Of a DNA stretch of 64,000 nt, positions 1 through 10,059 are shown in pieces. The stretch's first letter is position 1, and each line of letters opens with the position of its first letter. Both the position numbers and the translations under genes were made by a program. The notes under the pieces are model-generated. The model made no database searches and was not told the DNA's origin. It saw nothing but the letters and a program-made list of their open reading frames with translations. The stretch is from Archangium sp. (lineage in GTDB: Bacteria > Myxococcota > Myxococcia > Myxococcales > Myxococcaceae), in assembly GCA_030695565.1 (NCBI GenBank), contig JAUYRZ010000117.1:62001-126000 (forward strand). The letters run 5' to 3'.

Positions 1-57
1 CACGAGCTGCGGGCGTATGGGCAGTGGTTGGTCGGCAAGTACGGTGGCCCAACGTGA
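1..57 (+). CDS. C-terminal end of an upstream gene (partial)
   Basis: The first 18 codons form an open frame entering from the left edge. It ends at a TGA (55-57), 11 bases before the likely start of the next gene. The residues (HELRAYGQWLVGKYGG) look like ordinary protein, but they are too few to assign a family. The tight spacing suggests the gene lies in the same operon as the AddAB-like pair. Confidence 0.45.
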   Translation, partial: HELRAYGQWLVGKYGGPT

Positions 58-68
58 GCGCTCGAAAG

Positions 69-2648
69 ATGTTCTTCGACGAAGCCTTCGATGGTGGCGT
101 CTATGCAGGGCCCCGCACTGGTGGAAGCGCTGGCGAGTCGTGGTTGGGACCGCAGGGCGCTCTCGGTTCCTTCGAGTCGCTGCTTGGGCTGACGCAGCGC
201 TCAGTGGGCGCGGGCGTTCGTGTGGGAGAAGCCCTTCGAGGCCTGACCGAGGCGCCCGCGGCGTTCTGGACCAACTCTCTGGGCGCCGATGGATTGGCGA
301 CTGCTCGCGACCTCTTGCGCTGGAACGACACCCTTCGCCTTCACGGGTGGAAGGGCGAGGGAGGTCAGCGGCTCGAAGCGCTGGCAGCCGCCTTGAGCAA
401 CGTCTCACCTGGCACCGCGGAGCGCCTGGAGCGAGTCAAAGAACGCCTCGCCCTGCTGACCGATGTGCGCTTCTCACTGGGCCTCTTCGCAGATCCGCAG
501 TCGCTCCCGCGCCGCTGGCGAGAAGTGATCGAAGCGGGCTCTTCGGTCATGAAAATGGTCTCCCTCTCCCCCGCGGGAGAGGGGGTTGGGGAGCGGGCCG
601 TCAACCCGTCATCCGACGACCCGGCGCTCCAACTCATCCGCCCGTATGGGCCTCTCGTCGCCGCCGAATCGATCGCCGCCGCCCTCGCGGCTTCTCCGAC
701 GGTCCCCACCGTCATCATCGGCAGCGATCCCGTTCTCGACGCAGCGCTGCGCCGCTACGGGCTGCCCACGACCGGCGCACCGCAATCAGCCCACGACAAC
801 GTGCTGGGGGAATTGCTGCCCCTCGTCATCGAGCTCGGCCTGCTCCCCGCGGATCCCCATCGAGCGCTCGAGCTGCTCACGATTCCGAATGGGCCGGTGC
901 GCGCCAAGGTTGCGCGGCGGCTCCAGCGCGCCCTTCAACAGTGGCCTGCCGTCGGGAGCCCCGCATGGCGCCAAGCCATCGAAGAGGTCTTGCCGGAGCT
1001 CGAAGACGACGCCGCGCGGAAGTCCGTGAAGGAACGGCTCAGCGATGTGTTCGAAGGGAAGGTGGCGAATGGCCACGCCTACCCGACCGCTGTGCTTCTC
1101 GATCGCGCGGCCTGGATGCAGCAATGGCTCCACGGCCGACTCGCGCATGAGACTTCGCTCGAGGGCCAGCTGCGGCTTCAAGCTGTCATGGGTCAGGTCG
1201 CCCTGTTCTCAAACCTCGTCGACCGGACCTCGGCCCCTGAGTTGACGATGATTCAGGTGCGGCGCTTCCTCGAGGAAGCGCATCACGGCATGTCCACCCC
1301 GGCCGCCTTCCCCCGACAAGCGGGTCTGCACTCCGTCGCTGCGCCAGGAGGCGTGGTGGCACCGGTCGAGCGCATCGTCTGGTGGAACTACACGCGGTCG
1401 AGCAGTGGGGTGCCGCGCGCGCTGGGGCTTTCGAAAGGCGAACTGGAGCAGTTGGCCTCGGCTGGAGTCGTGCTTCCGACCACTGCTGATCTTTCACGTC
1501 GACGCTCGGCGAGTGCGCAGCGGCCTTTTCTGATGGCAACCCAGTCGCTGTGGTTGGTGTGCCCCCGGCACGAGCTCAACGGAGATGAGGCGACGCCCCA
1601 CTCGAGCTGGGACGAGATCGCCGCACGCGTGAAAGAACCCCGTTTGGTGAGCCGCCTCGTGCGCGACGAGCCGCTCCTCGAGAAACCCGTGACGAAGACG
1701 CGGCGGACCTCGTTGCCACTTCCCGCCCCAGTCCTCGAGTGGAAGACCAACGTGAAGATCCTTGCGCGCGAGAAGGAGTCCCCCTCGAGCGTCGAGGCAG
1801 TTCTCGGCTGCAGCCTTCAATGGTCGCTCAATTACGTCGCGAGGCTGAAGAGCGGTGCCACCGCAACGCTCCCCACGGGCGACACCGTGTTGGGGAAGCT
1901 CGCGCATTTCGTTCTGCTCGAAAGGACTCTGCGGGTGCAGCACGCATCCGCGGTCGACGCCGCCGACTTCGCGATCAACACTCTGAGGGAGGAGGGCCCA
2001 GCGCTCTCCGCTCGCTTGTTTCTGGCCGGGGCCACTGCGGAGTTGGGGCAGGTGGAGCAGGTGCTTCGAGGCGCCGCGCAGGTGCTCCACGAGCTCGTCG
2101 CCGCGGGTTGGAGGGTGGTGGAGACCGAAGCGGAGCTCGTCGGGTCGGCGTTCGGAACCTCGTTCGGCGGCGTGCTCGATCTCGTCGTCGAGCGCCAGGG
2201 CCGGCGCGCGGTGATTGATTTGAAGTGGGGCAGCCAGAAGTACCGGCGGGCGTCGCTCGAAGAGGGGACTGCACTGCAGCTCTCTGCGTACGCGGCGCTC
2301 CTCGAAAAGGGCGGCTTCCCGAGCGCGCCGGTGGCGTATTTCATTCTCACCTCACAGGCGATGCTCTCGGCCGACCCAACGTTGGCGCTCGGTGGCACGG
2401 CGGTGAAGACGGACTGGACGCCGGAGCGCACGTGGAAGCTGTTGCAGAAGACCCACGAGGCGGCGTGGAAGCCGGTGAGCCAGGGCGTGTTGATGGCTCC
2501 CGGGGTCGTCGCCCACAAGCACGTCCCCGTGACGGAGATCACCCAAGAGGGAGCGCTGGTGATGCAGCCGCCTTGTCACTTCTGCGACTTCGAGGGTCTG
2601 TGCGGGCGCCGGTACGGGCGAGTGGAGGTGAGCGATGAAGAAGATTGA
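69..2648 (+). CDS. AddB-like PD-(D/E)XK nuclease with 4Fe-4S cysteines
   Basis: This is probably the nuclease subunit of an AddAB-type helicase-nuclease that resects double-strand breaks with the helicase encoded next. The C-terminal third carries the PD-(D/E)XK nuclease core: GVLDLVV near residue 703 and VIDLKWG near 717, with Asp replacing the usual Glu in the E-x-K position. Cysteines near residues 581, 836, 839 and 845 (C...CxxCxxxxxC) match the iron-sulphur staple of AddB-type nucleases. The N-terminal two thirds resemble the inactivated helicase-like part of AddB, and no Walker A motif is visible there. I prefer the ATG at 69 (MFFDEAFDGG) over the GTG at 24, because the GTG overlaps the upstream gene. 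A REP-like palindrome adds about 12 in-frame residues near residue 165. The 3' end overlaps the helicase gene by 14 bases, so the two are probably translationally coupled. Confidence 0.8.
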   Translation: MFFDEAFDGGVYAGPRTGGSAGESWLGPQGALGSFESLLGLTQRSVGAGVRVGEALRGLTEAPAAFWTNSLGADGLATARDLLRWNDTLRLHGWKGEGGQRLEALAAALSNVSPGTAERLERVKERLALLTDVRFSLGLFADPQSLPRRWREVIEAGSSVMKMVSLSPAGEGVGERAVNPSSDDPALQLIRPYGPLVAAESIAAALAASPTVPTVIIGSDPVLDAALRRYGLPTTGAPQSAHDNVLGELLPLVIELGLLPADPHRALELLTIPNGPVRAKVARRLQRALQQWPAVGSPAWRQAIEEVLPELEDDAARKSVKERLSDVFEGKVANGHAYPTAVLLDRAAWMQQWLHGRLAHETSLEGQLRLQAVMGQVALFSNLVDRTSAPELTMIQVRRFLEEAHHGMSTPAAFPRQAGLHSVAAPGGVVAPVERIVWWNYTRSSSGVPRALGLSKGELEQLASAGVVLPTTADLSRRRSASAQRPFLMATQSLWLVCPRHELNGDEATPHSSWDEIAARVKEPRLVSRLVRDEPLLEKPVTKTRRTSLPLPAPVLEWKTNVKILAREKESPSSVEAVLGCSLQWSLNYVARLKSGATATLPTGDTVLGKLAHFVLLERTLRVQHASAVDAADFAINTLREEGPALSARLFLAGATAELGQVEQVLRGAAQVLHELVAAGWRVVETEAELVGSAFGTSFGGVLDLVVERQGRRAVIDLKWGSQKYRRASLEEGTALQLSAYAALLEKGGFPSAPVAYFILTSQAMLSADPTLALGGTAVKTDWTPERTWKLLQKTHEAAWKPVSQGVLMAPGVVAHKHVPVTEITQEGALVMQPPCHFCDFEGLCGRRYGRVEVSDEED
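561..595. repeat. REP-like palindrome, copy 1 (inside a coding region)
   Basis: A CCCTCTCCC / GGGAGAGGG inverted repeat is followed by TTGGGGAG. It belongs to the same family as the copies at 33442, 35456, 38152 and 45196. Here it lies in frame inside the AddB-like gene and encodes the low-complexity stretch SLSPAGEGVGER. Confidence 0.75.
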
Positions 2649-5600
2649 GGTCGTGTCGGCGAGCGCGGGGAGTGGCAAGACCTCTCGCGTCGCTCGAGAG
2701 CTGCGAGAGCGCATTCAGCGCGGTGACGCACGCCCTGAAGCGGTGCTGGCCACCACGTTCACCAACAAGGCCGCGGCCGAGCTGAAGGAGCGCGCTCGGG
2801 CCGAGCTGTTCCGGGCTGGCCTTCATGACGAGGCGCTGCGGCTCGAGGGGGCGCGCATCGGCACCGTCAATTCAGTCTGTGGCCGGCTGGTGAGCGACTT
2901 CGCTTTCGAGCTGGGCCTCTCACCTGAGCTGCGCGTGCTCGATGAAGACCAGGCAGCGGTCGCACTTCGCCGCGTCATCACGCGGGTCATTACAGACATT
3001 GAGCGAGAGCAGCTCTCGGTGCTTGCCGGTCGCATGGACGACTTCGACTGGCAGAAGGCGGTCGAGCGGTTGCTGGTCTTCGCGCGAACCAACCTGCTGA
3101 CGGATGAAGACCTGCAGGTCTCCGCGGCTCGAAGCGAGAAGGAACTCCTCGCGTTCTTGCCGGCATCGGAAGGAATTTCCCACCAGCGCGATCAGGCATT
3201 CCGCATGGTCATCGAGGAGTCGCTCGGGAAGATCGACCCGAAGGACGAAACCCAGAAGACGAGCGAGGCGCGAGCCAAGGTCCAGGAGGCGCTCAGCGCT
3301 CTTCAGGTTGGGGCGGCCCCTTGGAAGCTGTGGGCGAAGGCAAAGGGGGCGACGGCCGGGAAGAAGTCGGACAAGGCGGCGTTCGATCCGATTCGCGCTG
3401 TGGCAGCGCAGGTGGACACCCATCCCCGGCTTCGGGAGGATCTCGCGAACGTCATCACCCTCGTCTTCGCGTTGACCAGACGAACGTTGCGCGAATGGCA
3501 GAACGAGAAGCGCGAGCTCGGGGTGTTGGACTTCGTGGATCAGGAGACGCTGGCCCTCGACCTGTTGAAACGGCCCGATTTCGCGGCCCGCATCTCAGAG
3601 GAACTCGACCTGGTGCTCGTCGATGAATTCCAGGACACCAGCCCGCTGCAGCTCGAGCTGTTCACGAGGCTCGCTGAGCTCGCGAAGGACTCCCTCTGGG
3701 TGGGCGACCAGAAGCAGGCCATCTTTGGTTTTCGCGGGACAGATCCGGCGCTGATGGATGCAGCGCTCGATTCGGTGCTCGCAGGCCGTGAGCCGGAGAC
3801 GCTTTCGTATTCGTATCGAAGCCGCGCGCCGCTGGTCGAGTTCACCTCCAGCGTCTTTGCGAAGGCCTTCGCCCCGCATGGTCTGCCGGAGAAGCGGGTT
3901 CGGCTGGTCCCGGCTCATGTTGATGATCCGAAACTGGGGTCCTGCCTCGAGTCGTGGGCCATCGGAGGGAAGAACCGGGGCGAGCGACTCGCGAGCCTCG
4001 CGGACGGGGTCGTCCGGTTGCTGGAAGATCCGACGACGCTGATTCGGGATCGAGCCGATGGCTCGTTGTGCCGTCCGACCGCGGCCGACGTCGCCGTGCT
4101 TTTCCGGAAGAATGCAGACTGTGAGCTCTTCGCACGCGCGCTCGCTGCTCGAGGGCTCTCGGCCACGGTTCGACAAGCCGCGCTTCTATCGACCCCCGAA
4201 GCGCGAGCGGCCGTGCTGGCACTTCGACTCTTCATCGACGCGCGAGATCGCCTCGCGGCTGCCGAGCTGGCGAGACTGCTGTTGCACCCGCATGACCCTG
4301 ATGGGTGGCTGGACGTTGCTCTCGAGAACGCGGGAGAGGTGCCGTTCGAGGCTGCGCCCTTTCACGCAGCGATCAACCAGGCGCGCGAGCAGTTCCCGGC
4401 AGCAGGGCCGTTGGCGGCACTTGCTGCCGCAGTGGATGGGCTGGGCTTGCGCGAGGTCCTGCCACGTTGGGGCGACTCTGCGAGACGGCACGCCAATCTC
4501 GACGCGTTGAGAGGCCACGCGGTCGACTACGTCGCGCGCGCCGACGCTGATGGGAGCGCGGCCACGCCGGCCGGCCTGGTTGCGTACTTCGATTTCATCG
4601 AGGCGCAGGCCCTCGATTCCCAGGCCACGCTCCCGGGTGCCGACTCGGTGGTGGTCTCCACGTGGCACGCGGCGAAGGGTCTTGAATGGCCGGTCACCGT
4701 GCTCGGGCTGGTCGGCTCGGAGCCGACGCCGCCTCGCTTCGGGTTCTCGGTGCGCTCGACGAAGGCTCAATTCTCGCTCGCGAAACCGCTCGAAGGGAGA
4801 TGGGTTCGGTATTGGCCCAATCCTTTCCATCCATCACAGAAGACCGAGCTGAGAATTGCACTCGAGGCTGCGCCGGAAGCTGCCGCCGAGAAGGCCGAGG
4901 CCGAGAAGCAGGAGCTGCGACTGCTCTACGTCGGTTGGACTCGTGCGCGAGATCGGCTGGTGCTCGCGCGCGGAGACGGCGGGTGGATGTTGGAATCTCT
5001 CGCACCTCCGGTGATGCCAGTGACGAGCGGGGCGATCGAGTGGGCCGGCCTGCGGGTCGACGTGCAGGTGCGCGACTGCGAGGGGTTGGAAGACGACGCG
5101 TCTCTGCCCGAGCCGGATGATGCGCCGGTGCCGAGAGGTCCATTGACTCACCCTGCGGCGTTCATCTCGCCCTCCACACTCGAGGGAGTCGCGATGAACG
5201 TGGAGGTCAGCTCGGTCGGTGAGCGGTTGCTGGTGATGGGCGACCCGGACATGAACGAGCTCGGCCAGGCCTTGCACGGCTTCCTCGCGGTCGACCGCGC
5301 GTCATTCACCACTGCCGAACGGGTTCGCCTTGCGGCGGAGAGCCTGAGCCAGTGGGGGCAGAGTGGGGTGCTGAGGCCAGAGCGCATGGTGGCCGGCTCG
5401 GACGCGCTCATCGCGTGGGCTCAGCAAGTTGCCCCCGAGGCCTCATGGCACCGTGAGTTCCCTGTGGATCATTTGCTCACCAACGGAAGCCGTCTTCGCG
5501 GCATCGCGGATCTGGTGTTGGAGACGGCCGATGGGTTCTGGCTGATCGACCACAAGTCCTTTCCGGGTGGCGAAGCGCACGGTGCAGAGAAAGCGAAGAC

Positions 5601-5721
5601 CTACGCAGGCCAGTTGAAGGGGTATTCGGAGGCGCTGGCTGCGGCTTGGGTCAAGCCATGTCGCGGGATGTTCGTTCACCTTGCCGTTCTCGGGCGGATC
5701 GTTCAGCTCGCCGCAGCTTGA
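2635..5721 (+). CDS. UvrD/AddA-like helicase-exonuclease
   Basis: This is a superfamily 1A helicase fused to a C-terminal nuclease, the AddA-like partner of the upstream gene, expected to unwind and degrade broken DNA ends. All helicase motifs can be read in order: Walker A SAGSGKT (10-16), motif Ia TTFTNKAAAELK (about 41), motif II VDEFQDTSP (about 329), motif III VGDQKQAIFGFRG (about 356), motif IV YSYRSR (about 394), motif V WHAAKGLEWP (about 676) and motif VI LLYVGWTRARDR (about 763). The C-terminus has a PD-(D/E)XK core, RGIADLVLE near 955 and IDHKSF near 973. The length (1028 residues) is somewhat short of typical AddA. The ATG start lies inside the 3' end of the preceding gene. The gene ends 125 bases before the convergent end of the defence operon. 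Confidence 0.9.
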   Translation: MKKIEVVSASAGSGKTSRVARELRERIQRGDARPEAVLATTFTNKAAAELKERARAELFRAGLHDEALRLEGARIGTVNSVCGRLVSDFAFELGLSPELRVLDEDQAAVALRRVITRVITDIEREQLSVLAGRMDDFDWQKAVERLLVFARTNLLTDEDLQVSAARSEKELLAFLPASEGISHQRDQAFRMVIEESLGKIDPKDETQKTSEARAKVQEALSALQVGAAPWKLWAKAKGATAGKKSDKAAFDPIRAVAAQVDTHPRLREDLANVITLVFALTRRTLREWQNEKRELGVLDFVDQETLALDLLKRPDFAARISEELDLVLVDEFQDTSPLQLELFTRLAELAKDSLWVGDQKQAIFGFRGTDPALMDAALDSVLAGREPETLSYSYRSRAPLVEFTSSVFAKAFAPHGLPEKRVRLVPAHVDDPKLGSCLESWAIGGKNRGERLASLADGVVRLLEDPTTLIRDRADGSLCRPTAADVAVLFRKNADCELFARALAARGLSATVRQAALLSTPEARAAVLALRLFIDARDRLAAAELARLLLHPHDPDGWLDVALENAGEVPFEAAPFHAAINQAREQFPAAGPLAALAAAVDGLGLREVLPRWGDSARRHANLDALRGHAVDYVARADADGSAATPAGLVAYFDFIEAQALDSQATLPGADSVVVSTWHAAKGLEWPVTVLGLVGSEPTPPRFGFSVRSTKAQFSLAKPLEGRWVRYWPNPFHPSQKTELRIALEAAPEAAAEKAEAEKQELRLLYVGWTRARDRLVLARGDGGWMLESLAPPVMPVTSGAIEWAGLRVDVQVRDCEGLEDDASLPEPDDAPVPRGPLTHPAAFISPSTLEGVAMNVEVSSVGERLLVMGDPDMNELGQALHGFLAVDRASFTTAERVRLAAESLSQWGQSGVLRPERMVAGSDALIAWAQQVAPEASWHREFPVDHLLTNGSRLRGIADLVLETADGFWLIDHKSFPGGEAHGAEKAKTYAGQLKGYSEALAAAWVKPCRGMFVHLAVLGRIVQLAAA

Positions 5722-5845
5722 TTTGATGTCGCGCGTTCGCTGGTGTCACTCTTCTGTTCGTCCAGCCCGGCTGGTCCAGATGACCAGAAGCGAGCACCAT
5801 GGCTCTTCTCCTGCAGCCTGACCAACTTCGACATCCACTGTTCCT

Positions 5846-8800
5846 TCAGACAGCTTGTATGTCTCCTTCTTCCTCGATCAGGCGCAGTCGATACTCTGCC
5901 GCGGACACCTCGATGGCCCCGGCTTGCTTGAGCTTCAGCAATTGGGCTCCCGAATACCGCAGCAGATTTCCATTTCCATCCGGCACGAGCAGGAAGAAGG
6001 CGTCCGGCTCGCTTTCAAGAATCATCCACACCTCGCCCGGAAGCAGGACGCCTTTGTAGAGGGGGCTTGCGCCGACCCAGTAGCGGCCGAGATGTCGCCC
6101 GTCGGGCGCTAAGTTGTCCCAGCCGAAGGCTCCGTTGCGCTCCAGACAGGCACCGTCCGCTCGGATGTACCGTTTGTCCTTCAGCTCATAGCCCTCAGTG
6201 CGCGCGTAGGCATCAAGCCCGGAAACCGAAGCGCTAGGCGTGCGAGCCCGGCCATCCGGGGGCCCCGCGGGTTCGTCTGGTTCCTCGGAGGCAGTCGCGA
6301 ACTCGGTCTCGGGGGCGTCACTCGCTGGCGCTACCACCCTGACAACCTCGGGCCCGATATCCTCAGCCGCCGTAGACGAGGCACTCAGCGCGCTTGCGTC
6401 AGCGACCGACGCAGGCGTGGTCTCTGGAGCCCTACGAAACTCCTCGGGCTCAAGTTCGAACGTTGCGCCGAAATGCTCGGCCACGAATGCTGCGTCTCGC
6501 GCCACACAGTGCTTGATGGCCTCCGAGATTGGCTCTCTCGCGAACGGCCTCGCAAGCTCCGCCGCAAGCTCGCCGACCAGTACCGCCACCGGTTTGTCCG
6601 CGATGTAGAGAGTCTGTCCGGACCAGAGAACCGCTGGAGAGAAGGGCAACCCGGCCTGCACTCCTTCAATCATGGGCGTCACAGAGAGCCGCCGGAAAGA
6701 AACGCATCGGGTCGAGCGGAGCCGCTCAGCAGCACTCCGGACCCGTCGCTGAACTTCTTCGTCAGGCTCCTTCACTCGGACCAGGCCAGCTGCCAGGGCC
6801 ACCAGCCATTCCATCCGCTTCTCGCCGCCGTCCGACTCGACGACATCTGTTACCTGTGCCGAAAGGCCGGCACCGAGTTCCTTCAGCTGAAGAAAGGGAC
6901 TCCAAGCAAGCATCTCCTGCGACAGCATCCTCATGTCCGCCGTCGAGAGCTTCACTCCATGAAACAGCCCTGACCAGCTAACGAGCCCATGCATGCTGTG
7001 GCGGTACTTCAACGAATCGCACGCGGCCCACGAGCCGTCCAACGCGAGCCAGTGCTGACACCGATTCCAGATCGCCAGGGGACTGGCCTGAATGGCCGAC
7101 CTGACACGCCGGAGGTCACCTGGGTCCAGTCTCGTGCCGGAGGGCAGTTCTGCAAGCCACGCCAGAATGAACTCCTCGCTGGGCCTGTCGGCCACACCCA
7201 GCCCCGTCCAGAGCGGGAGTCCGCGGACAATGGGGTGAAGAACCGAAAGGGCCTCCACGTGGAAATCACCGCGATTCTGAACGACCTCGGATGATCGCTT
7301 CCACTCCATATCCTCAGTCAGAAGGAGTGCCTCGGACGCGAAGAGCGCCGCCAGGTGTTGCCGCTGCCTCGGCTCCAGCCGTGAAAAAAGGGAATCTAGC
7401 TGCGCGTATCGGCGGAGCACCTCCTGAAGCGCGCTGTCCGGCGACTGCGCCGCGACTGCACGAATCCGGTCGACTAGTTTCGCGGGGTCCGACGGAACAT
7501 CCCGCGCACCGAGCGCAAGCAGAAGTGGGCGGTTCGCAGGCGAGTCCGCCTCGAACTCCACGAAGTGTTCCAGGTCGTTCATCGGGGCAGTCTGCGCAGA
7601 GCGAACGAGCATTTCGCAGGGCACGCGCGCTTTGCCGTGCGTATCAAACAGGCAAGGCTGCCCGCGGAGTACTGTAAGCCAAGACTGTGGCAAGTCATCG
7701 AGGCCCACCGGAAATGAGTTGCCATAGCCAGTCACCTGCCTTGCCGACGCAACCAGACGCTCAATCCAGTACTCAGGCGGCGAATCGAGCATTCGTCGGA
7801 CAAGGTGGGCCCAGATGGTGTCATCCTGTTTCGCCGTCTCCTCGAGGTGCGCCACTACCCCGCTTCTGAATTGGGTCTCCTTGACGCGGAAGTCGCGCGT
7901 CTGTCTCTGCAGCGTGAGGGAAGCGGCAACGCCGCGCTCGCGAGCAAGCTGAGTGAGCGCGCTTTGGCCGTTGAGTTGTCTTTCGGTCGCTTCCAGAATG
8001 GGGAGAGCGACTAGGCGACTCTTTGCCGACCGCACCCATTCCCAAGCCTTCTGCTGACCGCCTTCCAGCAGCACGTCGTAGTCCTCGTGCAAGACGTGCT
8101 GGTCCACGAACGTTGAAGGCAGGAGGTGGGACAGCCAGCCATCCGGATCAAACGCCAGGCCCTGCTCTACGCTCCTAAGCTCGCCATCGCGCGTCGCATA
8201 TTGGAAGTTGGGAGGAACCGTCGCACCCAGCGTCGCGATGAGCCGAGTCAACCGCAGCAAGTCTTTGGCGGTTGGGTTCGTGATCAGGTGATCGTACGCA
8301 CGCTGCGCGAGGAGATCGCCGGGAGTCGCACGCTCAAGCCCGAGCACACGCAACAGGTCCCGCTCTGCAGGCGTAACCTGCGAACTGTCCTCGTTGAGAA
8401 ATGCCAACCAGCTGCGATCAGCCGACCTGATCATCGACAGAAGAAAGTCCCACTCTACGGGCCCGACCGCAGCAGCCTCGAGCGGAAGGCGGACGACCGA
8501 ACTTGCGGAACTCAAGGAAACCGCGCCCGCCACCGGGACGATTCGCAGCGCGCGCCTCTTTTCTCCGCTGTAGTCCGCGGCGATTGCGCTCTGAACCCAT
8601 CGCCAGAGGGCCGCAAGGTCCCTCCAAGTGCGCGGCTTCGCAATGTCGTTCCTCCCCAGCGCCACGAGGGCATCCTCGTTGCTGAGCAGTTTCACCGCAC
8701 CCCATTGCGCGAGACGCCTTCGCGCAACGGCAGAGACCTCTGGCGCGAGACCAAGACACGATTCAGCCCCCATTGCCTTGAGGAGATCTTCGGCCGTCCA

Positions 8801-9997
8801 GATCTCTTGCAGCGCCTGCGGTGGCGCGACGCATTCACTCCCCGACACCAGGCTCCCATCGGAGGCGAGCGCAATAGACGCATTCTCGAGGCTGACGAGG
8901 CCAGCGCGAACACTTGCGTCGCATTCCGCCGCCGCACCTTCTGCCTTTTGCGCAACATCCGGGAGAATCTCATAGGCGGAAGCGCGGCCGTCGAGGCCCA
9001 GCTCTGTGTTCGCGAGCCACGTCTTCAGGGTTTCCGCGATGAGTTTGCCGGCCCGCTGAAGGAGCCATCGATTGGTGGGGGATTGGCTCGTCGACTTGAG
9101 CCCGGTTCGCGCGGGGTCCTGGACGAAGGGGCCGTTAAGTGAAACCGGGAGCCGCAACTGGACGTCCGTTGGGAGCACAACGAAGACGCGCCCGGGGTCC
9201 GGACTGCGAAGAACGAGGTCTACCGTGCACGGAGGAAGCTCGAGCGACATCTCACCGCGCTCTTCCTGAATCTCAGCGACGGCTTCCGGGGGAAACGGCT
9301 CCTCAAGGGAATGGAGCACCAACAACTCGGCACTGGCTTCAGCTCCCCGGAGTTCGATGCGCTCGGAACGGGGGACGGGCCCATCACCCAGCCGCTTCCG
9401 CTCAATCGTGTGCTCCTGAACATGCAGGCGCATGACACTGCTGAAGAACAGCAGAGACTCCGGGCTCCGCGTCCACTGCTCCATGCTCGCGACGAGCGCG
9501 CGGTGCCGTTCGGCGTCAGCCAACGGCACAATGATCAGCGTCGTATCGACATCGTTGGCTGTATCCAGCCAACACGGGTCACTAAAGCGACGAGCGTTGA
9601 ATTCAACCGCGAGGGTCGGAGTAATGACGCGAACCACTTTGCCGAGACTGAAAGTCGATTTGAACCCAACGCCACGAAAGCCAATCGTGTGCAGCCGCCG
9701 CTTGTTTGAACTTCCGAACCTGCACAGCGCCTGGAACTGCTCTTTCGTGAAGTCCTTTCCATCGTGAGAGAAGTGAAGGGAGTCCTCGAAGATCCGCGCG
9801 GTGACGGTGTGGGCGCCCGCGTCGTCAGCGTTCTGCAACAACTCCGACAGAACGTGCCGTGGGCTCTGTACCTGCCGGAAGAGCTGGAGCCACGGCGCCG
9901 CCAGAATGGGATCGGCTTCCAGCATGTCCCAGCGCGCGTGCGCCTCCTGTTGCACCTCCTGGAAGTACGCTGGCTTGACCCGCCGCTTCGAGTTCAA
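5846..9997 (-). CDS. Sacsin-like GHKL ATPase (candidate defence effector or sensor)
   Basis: A 1383-residue protein with a sacsin/Hsp90-type GHKL ATPase domain at the N-terminus. The N box (SELLQNADDAG) is at 51-61, a G1-like HDGKDF is at 79-83 and IGFRGVGFKS is at 105-114. This domain type is common in large proteins of bacterial defence islands. The middle has no motif I recognise. A Pro/Ala/Ser-rich linker (about 1190-1260) precedes a C-terminal globular domain of about 120 residues. The start is a TTG with a GGGG purine run about 7 bases upstream. It is the last gene of the minus-strand operon, 62 bases after the DUF499 gene, which supports a function with the methyltransferase, ATPase and helicase module. 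The exact role is unknown. Confidence 0.75.
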   Translation of the reverse strand: MNSKRRVKPAYFQEVQQEAHARWDMLEADPILAAPWLQLFRQVQSPRHVLSELLQNADDAGAHTVTARIFEDSLHFSHDGKDFTKEQFQALCRFGSSNKRRLHTIGFRGVGFKSTFSLGKVVRVITPTLAVEFNARRFSDPCWLDTANDVDTTLIIVPLADAERHRALVASMEQWTRSPESLLFFSSVMRLHVQEHTIERKRLGDGPVPRSERIELRGAEASAELLVLHSLEEPFPPEAVAEIQEERGEMSLELPPCTVDLVLRSPDPGRVFVVLPTDVQLRLPVSLNGPFVQDPARTGLKSTSQSPTNRWLLQRAGKLIAETLKTWLANTELGLDGRASAYEILPDVAQKAEGAAAECDASVRAGLVSLENASIALASDGSLVSGSECVAPPQALQEIWTAEDLLKAMGAESCLGLAPEVSAVARRRLAQWGAVKLLSNEDALVALGRNDIAKPRTWRDLAALWRWVQSAIAADYSGEKRRALRIVPVAGAVSLSSASSVVRLPLEAAAVGPVEWDFLLSMIRSADRSWLAFLNEDSSQVTPAERDLLRVLGLERATPGDLLAQRAYDHLITNPTAKDLLRLTRLIATLGATVPPNFQYATRDGELRSVEQGLAFDPDGWLSHLLPSTFVDQHVLHEDYDVLLEGGQQKAWEWVRSAKSRLVALPILEATERQLNGQSALTQLARERGVAASLTLQRQTRDFRVKETQFRSGVVAHLEETAKQDDTIWAHLVRRMLDSPPEYWIERLVASARQVTGYGNSFPVGLDDLPQSWLTVLRGQPCLFDTHGKARVPCEMLVRSAQTAPMNDLEHFVEFEADSPANRPLLLALGARDVPSDPAKLVDRIRAVAAQSPDSALQEVLRRYAQLDSLFSRLEPRQRQHLAALFASEALLLTEDMEWKRSSEVVQNRGDFHVEALSVLHPIVRGLPLWTGLGVADRPSEEFILAWLAELPSGTRLDPGDLRRVRSAIQASPLAIWNRCQHWLALDGSWAACDSLKYRHSMHGLVSWSGLFHGVKLSTADMRMLSQEMLAWSPFLQLKELGAGLSAQVTDVVESDGGEKRMEWLVALAAGLVRVKEPDEEVQRRVRSAAERLRSTRCVSFRRLSVTPMIEGVQAGLPFSPAVLWSGQTLYIADKPVAVLVGELAAELARPFAREPISEAIKHCVARDAAFVAEHFGATFELEPEEFRRAPETTPASVADASALSASSTAAEDIGPEVVRVVAPASDAPETEFATASEEPDEPAGPPDGRARTPSASVSGLDAYARTEGYELKDKRYIRADGACLERNGAFGWDNLAPDGRHLGRYWVGASPLYKGVLLPGEVWMILESEPDAFFLLVPDGNGNLLRYSGAQLLKLKQAGAIEVSAAEYRLRLIEEEGDIQAV

Positions 9998-10059
9998 CTG
10001 GCCGCCCCTTCATGATGGCGTGTCTAATCTGTCGCTCCGCGACCCGTTCCGTTGACGCA

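Noticed and set aside
5767-5790. CTGGTC-CAGAT-GACCAG hairpin as a terminator between convergent genes
   Set aside because: The stem is only 6 bp and no T-run follows on either strand.
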